Source: Pseudomonas helleri
Lineage (GTDB): Bacteria; Pseudomonadota; Gammaproteobacteria; Pseudomonadales; Pseudomonadaceae
Length of the DNA stretch: 64,000 nt
Assembly (NCBI RefSeq): GCF_001043025.1
Contig: NZ_JYLD01000012.1
Coordinates: 62,001 to 126,000, forward strand
Direction of reading: 5' to 3'
Below the pieces are notes generated by a model that worked only from the letters and a program-made list of their open reading frames with translations, searched no databases and was not told the origin of the DNA. Below are positions 60,965-64,000 of the stretch, one piece after another (within the stretch, counting starts at the first letter, position 1; every line of letters begins with the position of its first letter). The position numbers were made by a program, and so were the translations under genes.

Positions 60965-61716
60965 ATAAAAAAAAATGTGCGCAATTGCTGCTTTGGGGAG
61001 GGTTAATGCTGAGCGCTTTGCAAAGCGCTCATGCCGGCGTCATGCCGGAAAGGACCCGGCTGATCTTCCACGAGGGGCAAACACAGCGCTCGCTGATGCT
61101 TGCCAATACTAATACCTATCCGGTCGTTGTACAAACCTGGCTCGACAACGGCGAGGGTAATCAAGCCCCGGAAAATGCTGTGTCAACCATGGTCGCACTG
61201 CCCTCGGTATTCAAGCTGCAAGCAGGCGCCATTCAAGGCTTGCGAATCGTTCAAGATGCTAGCTCACTTCCAAGAGACCGCGAGTCGGTGAGTTGGCTGA
61301 ACATTTACGAGATCCCGCCCACCAAAACGATTGGCCCGATGCTTGCGACTCAAGTTGCTGTGGCAATGAACACCCAAATGAAGGTGTTCTACCGCCCTGC
61401 CAACTTACCTGTTCCCCCGGAAAAAATGGCCACATTGCTCACCTTCAGCCTTAAGCAACACGCTGGTGGCTGGATCTTGGTATGTCACAACCCCACCCCT
61501 TATCACGCCTCATTTTCCTCTCTGAGTGTAATGGATGAAGGTCGAGAGCGCGCCAATGCCAAAACGCTGGACATGATGACCCCTCCTTTAAGCGACAAAC
61601 CCTATTCATTGGCCTCCTTTAGCCTTGATGTTCAGAGCAAGCTGACTGTGAATTACACGCTGATTGATGATGAGGGCCACTATCACGACGCAAGTACAAC
61701 CGTGAAAATTCCCTAG
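60961..61716 (+). CDS. Fimbrial periplasmic chaperone, second copy
   Basis: 251 residues, again PapD-like: signal peptide ending QSAHA, MPERTRLIFHEGQTQRSLMLANTNTYPVVVQTWLDNGEG, and TQMKVFYRPANLPVPPEKM. It differs clearly from the first chaperone, so it probably serves the adhesin or a different subunit. The ATG overlaps the adhesin stop by four bases. It closes the operon pilin-chaperone-usher-adhesin-chaperone. Confidence 0.92.
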   Translation: MNKKKCAQLLLWGGLMLSALQSAHAGVMPERTRLIFHEGQTQRSLMLANTNTYPVVVQTWLDNGEGNQAPENAVSTMVALPSVFKLQAGAIQGLRIVQDASSLPRDRESVSWLNIYEIPPTKTIGPMLATQVAVAMNTQMKVFYRPANLPVPPEKMATLLTFSLKQHAGGWILVCHNPTPYHASFSSLSVMDEGRERANAKTLDMMTPPLSDKPYSLASFSLDVQSKLTVNYTLIDDEGHYHDASTTVKIP

Positions 61717-61845
61717 AATCGACTGAAGGGTCTATGCCCCATCTACTCGGTAGGCTTGGAAGCCAAGACAATTGTACCGTTGAATGTCTGGCATTTTCTA
61801 AATCGCTCTATGGTGTGTTACAGGCAGAGCCCATGGCGAGGAACT

Positions 61846-62622
61846 CTAGAAAAATTCGTCCAACTGCTCGAAAAACTCGCGCTTGGCCGGTTCATCTCCC
61901 TCGCCCAACTCAGTTAGAAACTCACCGGCAACGCCCAAAGAGACGTCTTTACGCAAAAAGCGATGAACAAAGGCAATGTCCAACCATCGATCGGCACTCC
62001 CGCCACGACCCAAATCAATGAAGTGCAGCGTGTCATGGGCATCGACAAACACATTGGCCCCACACAGATCGCCGTGACTGAACACTCGGTCCTCTGGCGG
62101 CTTCGTTTTATGCAGGCGAGCGACAAGATCCAGCGGAGTCTGCAAGTAAGGCCACTGCTGCAGGTTGTAACAATCCTCGCCCAAGTTATGTGCCAGCAGA
62201 TAGTCCAGCTCATGCAGACGCGTTTCAACACTTGAATCAAACGGGCAATCGTGGATTGGCACAGCCTGTAACTGCCGCACCGCCTCGCAAAAAAACATGA
62301 TGATCGAAGACGGGTCATTGATACGCGCCTGAAGGGGTTGCCCTTCGACACAACGCGTAATCATGAACTCACCTTCAACGCTTTCCGCGACAGCCACCAC
62401 TTCAGGGACTCTCAGGCGATCTGCGAGCCAGGACAAGACCCGCGCCTCTCGTAACACGCTATACGTGGTAGGTGCCAAGATAGCCGGGCAAGTCTTGAGA
62501 AATAAACGATCGTTACCACGTTTGAAGCTATAAACATCGCAGGGGGATTCACCGATCTCGTCGGCTCTCAGCGCGGCGCCACCTATGAATTGTTCAATAG
62601 TGCGAGGCAATTTGATGATCAT
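61846..62622 (-). CDS. Aminoglycoside O-phosphotransferase, APH(3')-like
   Basis: 258 residues, near the usual APH(3') length. The catalytic loop is FSHGDLCGANVFVD (HGDxxxxN). The metal and substrate motif is FIDLGRGGSADRWLDIAFVHR, very like the IDLGR-x-G-x-ADR-x-x-DIA block of APH(3') enzymes, and the ATP-binding Lys is in RLFLKTCP near the N terminus. The C terminus ends LDEFF, as in APH(3') proteins. It could confer kanamycin/neomycin-type resistance or phosphorylate another substrate. Convergent with the fimbrial operon. Confidence 0.8.
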   Translation of the reverse strand: MIIKLPRTIEQFIGGAALRADEIGESPCDVYSFKRGNDRLFLKTCPAILAPTTYSVLREARVLSWLADRLRVPEVVAVAESVEGEFMITRCVEGQPLQARINDPSSIIMFFCEAVRQLQAVPIHDCPFDSSVETRLHELDYLLAHNLGEDCYNLQQWPYLQTPLDLVARLHKTKPPEDRVFSHGDLCGANVFVDAHDTLHFIDLGRGGSADRWLDIAFVHRFLRKDVSLGVAGEFLTELGEGDEPAKREFFEQLDEFF

Positions 62623-62677
62623 TGGTACTCGACTCGACAGGCTTTGAAACTCATTTCAGCCGTCACCATAACAAAAT

Positions 62678-62751
62678 TGTAGGAGCGAGCTTGTCTCGCG
62701 ATCTTTTGCTTTTGAAAATCAAAAGATCGCGAGACAAGCTCGCTCCTACAG
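62678..62751. repeat. REP palindrome, TGTCTCG variant
   Basis: TGTAGGAGCGAGCTTGTCTC, CGCGATCTTTTGC centre and a perfectly matching right arm with GAGACAAGC. The T-for-C change is compensated by A-for-G in the other arm. It lies upstream of the APH-like gene. Confidence 0.93.
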
Positions 62752-62806
62752 GCTCAATGTTTACTTAAGTCAATTGCAATTCCGATTCCTGATAAACTCC
62801 CGGCCA

Positions 62807-63025
62807 TTACGCCTCAGCAGAAGCTTGAGCGCACAGCCTTTCATATTCCAGCCTGCCTCGCCTTAAGTCCTCATCATTTAAGGGCTTTGCTGCACTGCGG
62901 TACATCAAGCCTATAAAGCGGCTGGAAATGCATACTTTTGAACGATAGATCATGACTAAAATTATCGCTGAAACCACCGTTATAGAGCGCTCAGAACCCT
63001 CCAGAAGATTTTCTGTGGCACCCAT
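62807..63025 (-). CDS. Small hypothetical protein, uncertain
   Basis: 72 residues with no recognised domain. It has one hydrophobic stretch (SITVVSAIILVMIY, about 14-27) and a polar C-terminal half. Coding is doubtful: no good ribosome-binding site and AT-rich surroundings. Confidence 0.25.
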   Translation of the reverse strand: MGATENLLEGSERSITVVSAIILVMIYRSKVCISSRFIGLMYRSAAKPLNDEDLRRGRLEYERLCAQASAEA

Positions 63026-63706
63026 GATGGATCGTGTCGATCAATCTTAAAAGTCTATATATTTCATATAGTTATACAAAAAATCCGCATTGCTTAAGCA
63101 AAATTTCAGCAACCCCTGCCATGCTAAGCAAATTCAGCAAAGAACCTCTCGCAGAGTTCGTCCAATCACCGGCAGAACGGGCGCTTGTTGTGCTGACCAC
63201 AATCTGCGTCTAGCAGCTCATGCATGTCGGTGAGTTGCAACTCCATGCGCGGTATATCTGCAGCTTCCACGAACAGGCACTCAAACGTCACTCGTATCTT
63301 AAAACTTCCTCCCCCCCAGCAGTGCTTGCAAAAAAACTGAAATGCTATAAGAATCAGAAAATTAGCCTCCCAGCTTAGTGCGGGTTTGACAGATCGCTTA
63401 AGAAGAGAAGAGCAAGGCCGGATAAAAAATCTCAATAATCGAGAGATTACATTTAAATCCAGACAATCAGAATAGCTTAAAATGCACCTTTTCAGCTGTG
63501 CCAGAGACGTATGTTGATTTTTTCAGACGCTGGATGCATGTCCAAAGTGCGCGCACACTGCATGAATGCACATTTATACTTTGGATCACCTCCCCCAAAA
63601 AACTGCCGCTCGATTTAAGAATTTAAAAAAAAATAAAATTCAATAAAAACCATTATCTCAATTGAAATCACCAAAAACTACAGAGATATTTTAATGGAAA
63701 ATTATC
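63026..63706. other. AT-rich stretch without a convincing gene
   Basis: 680 bp of low-GC DNA with scattered stop codons. A minus-strand frame at 63166-63435 encodes 89 residues, whose last 40 (from VTFECLF) look protein-like while the rest does not. It may be a gene remnant. The 60 bp before 63707 are very AT-rich and probably form a promoter. Confidence 0.5.
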
Positions 63707-63922
63707 ATGTCTAATCCCGAACTACTGCCCATGCTACTCCATAGAATAAACGAAAACCAACTAGCCTTAGAAGCAGCTATAATGGAGCTTACAAAGTGGA
63801 TTGAGCAGAGAGGATCAATAGATGTAGGAAGAAATGTTAGAGGGGCACTAGAGGTTATCGAATACAACTCAAAATATATCGATTCCGCAATTAAAATATA
63901 CGCACAGCATAAAGAATTTTAA
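63707..63922 (+). CDS. Small hypothetical protein
   Basis: 71 residues, no signal peptide or membrane segment. The sequence is mostly helical, with a conserved look (HRINENQLALEAAIMELTKWIEQRG, then GALEVIEYNSKYIDSAI). GGAA lies nine bases before the ATG, and codon use is AT-rich like the surrounding DNA. I do not recognise the family. The low GC and isolation suggest acquired DNA and likely silencing by the MvaU-like protein. Confidence 0.6.
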   Translation: MSNPELLPMLLHRINENQLALEAAIMELTKWIEQRGSIDVGRNVRGALEVIEYNSKYIDSAIKIYAQHKEF

Positions 63923-64000
63923 TAAAACAAGTGCCTCATGGCGCAGAGCTTAGAGGCACAAACATAAAAGCAAATTCACACAGCTAATAAATTCGCTCCA

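Noticed and set aside
63166..63435. An 89-residue minus-strand gene
   Set aside because: The N-terminal half looks random, there is no ribosome-binding site, and only the last 40 residues look protein-like; noted as a possible remnant instead.

Overview
The window reads as chromosome of a fluorescent-group Pseudomonas. The evidence is the mannitol operon order mtlD-mtlY-mtlZ, a 358-residue HPPD with the classic Pseudomonas metal ligands, an MvaT/MvaU-type silencer, OprD and RarD proteins, and many REP palindromes built on TGTAGGAGCGAGCTTGCCTCGCGAT. Genes are densely packed and GC-rich up to about 55 kb. The fimbrial cluster (55.6-61.7 kb) and especially the last 1.2 kb are visibly more AT-rich. 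I see no rRNA, tRNA, CRISPR array, insertion sequence or prophage.

Layout: 1-3 kb is the end of a mannitol/arabitol operon (mannitol dehydrogenase fragment, xylulokinase, fructokinase). 3-6.6 kb holds an OprD porin, a cytoplasmic PAS histidine kinase and PpiC. 6.7-8.8 kb is a tandem pair of RarD transporters whose leaders can each fold to hide the Shine-Dalgarno. 8.8-15.9 kb has an RstAB-like two-component pair divergent from a two-gene RND efflux pump, plus a DUF1345 membrane protein. 16-25.9 kb holds hppD, a CSS-EAL phosphodiesterase, an MvaU-like silencer, gloA, a TetR regulator, ahpC/ahpF, and a tyrosine recombinase divergent from a KfrA-like coiled-coil protein. 26.1-30.4 kb is the iron-uptake operon efeU-efeO-efeB-efeM.

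30.8-38.5 kb is a lipid A aminoarabinose operon, arnC-arnA-arnD-arnT-arnE-arnF-ugd. Nearly all of its genes overlap, and arnB is absent from the usual first position. A second ArnT-like glycosyltransferase follows. After a nitronate monooxygenase comes an 870-bp stretch filled with several kinds of dispersed repeat. Then come two divergent L,D-transpeptidase-type genes (42.2-44.6 kb). 44.8-53.0 kb is a FadR-type regulator with a five-gene HAAT (Liv-like) ABC importer, an M20-type amidohydrolase and an amidase, apparently one catabolic unit for an unidentified amide or carbamoyl compound. A nucleotidyltransferase, a Cho-like nuclease and a GNAT acetyltransferase follow. 55.6-61.7 kb is a chaperone-usher fimbrial operon with two chaperones. 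It is followed by an APH(3')-like phosphotransferase and an AT-rich tail with one credible small gene.

Regulatory themes: a TTCA..(6-nt-class spacer)..TTTTTCAC element resembling the ColR box as I recall it lies upstream of arnC, in the promoter region of the RND pump and upstream of gloA, which suggests a shared envelope-stress response. Several perfect inverted repeats sit in promoter regions: ahpC, the recombinase/KfrA divergon, efeU and the FadR-type gene. All function calls come from reading motifs and family resemblance; no database search was possible.
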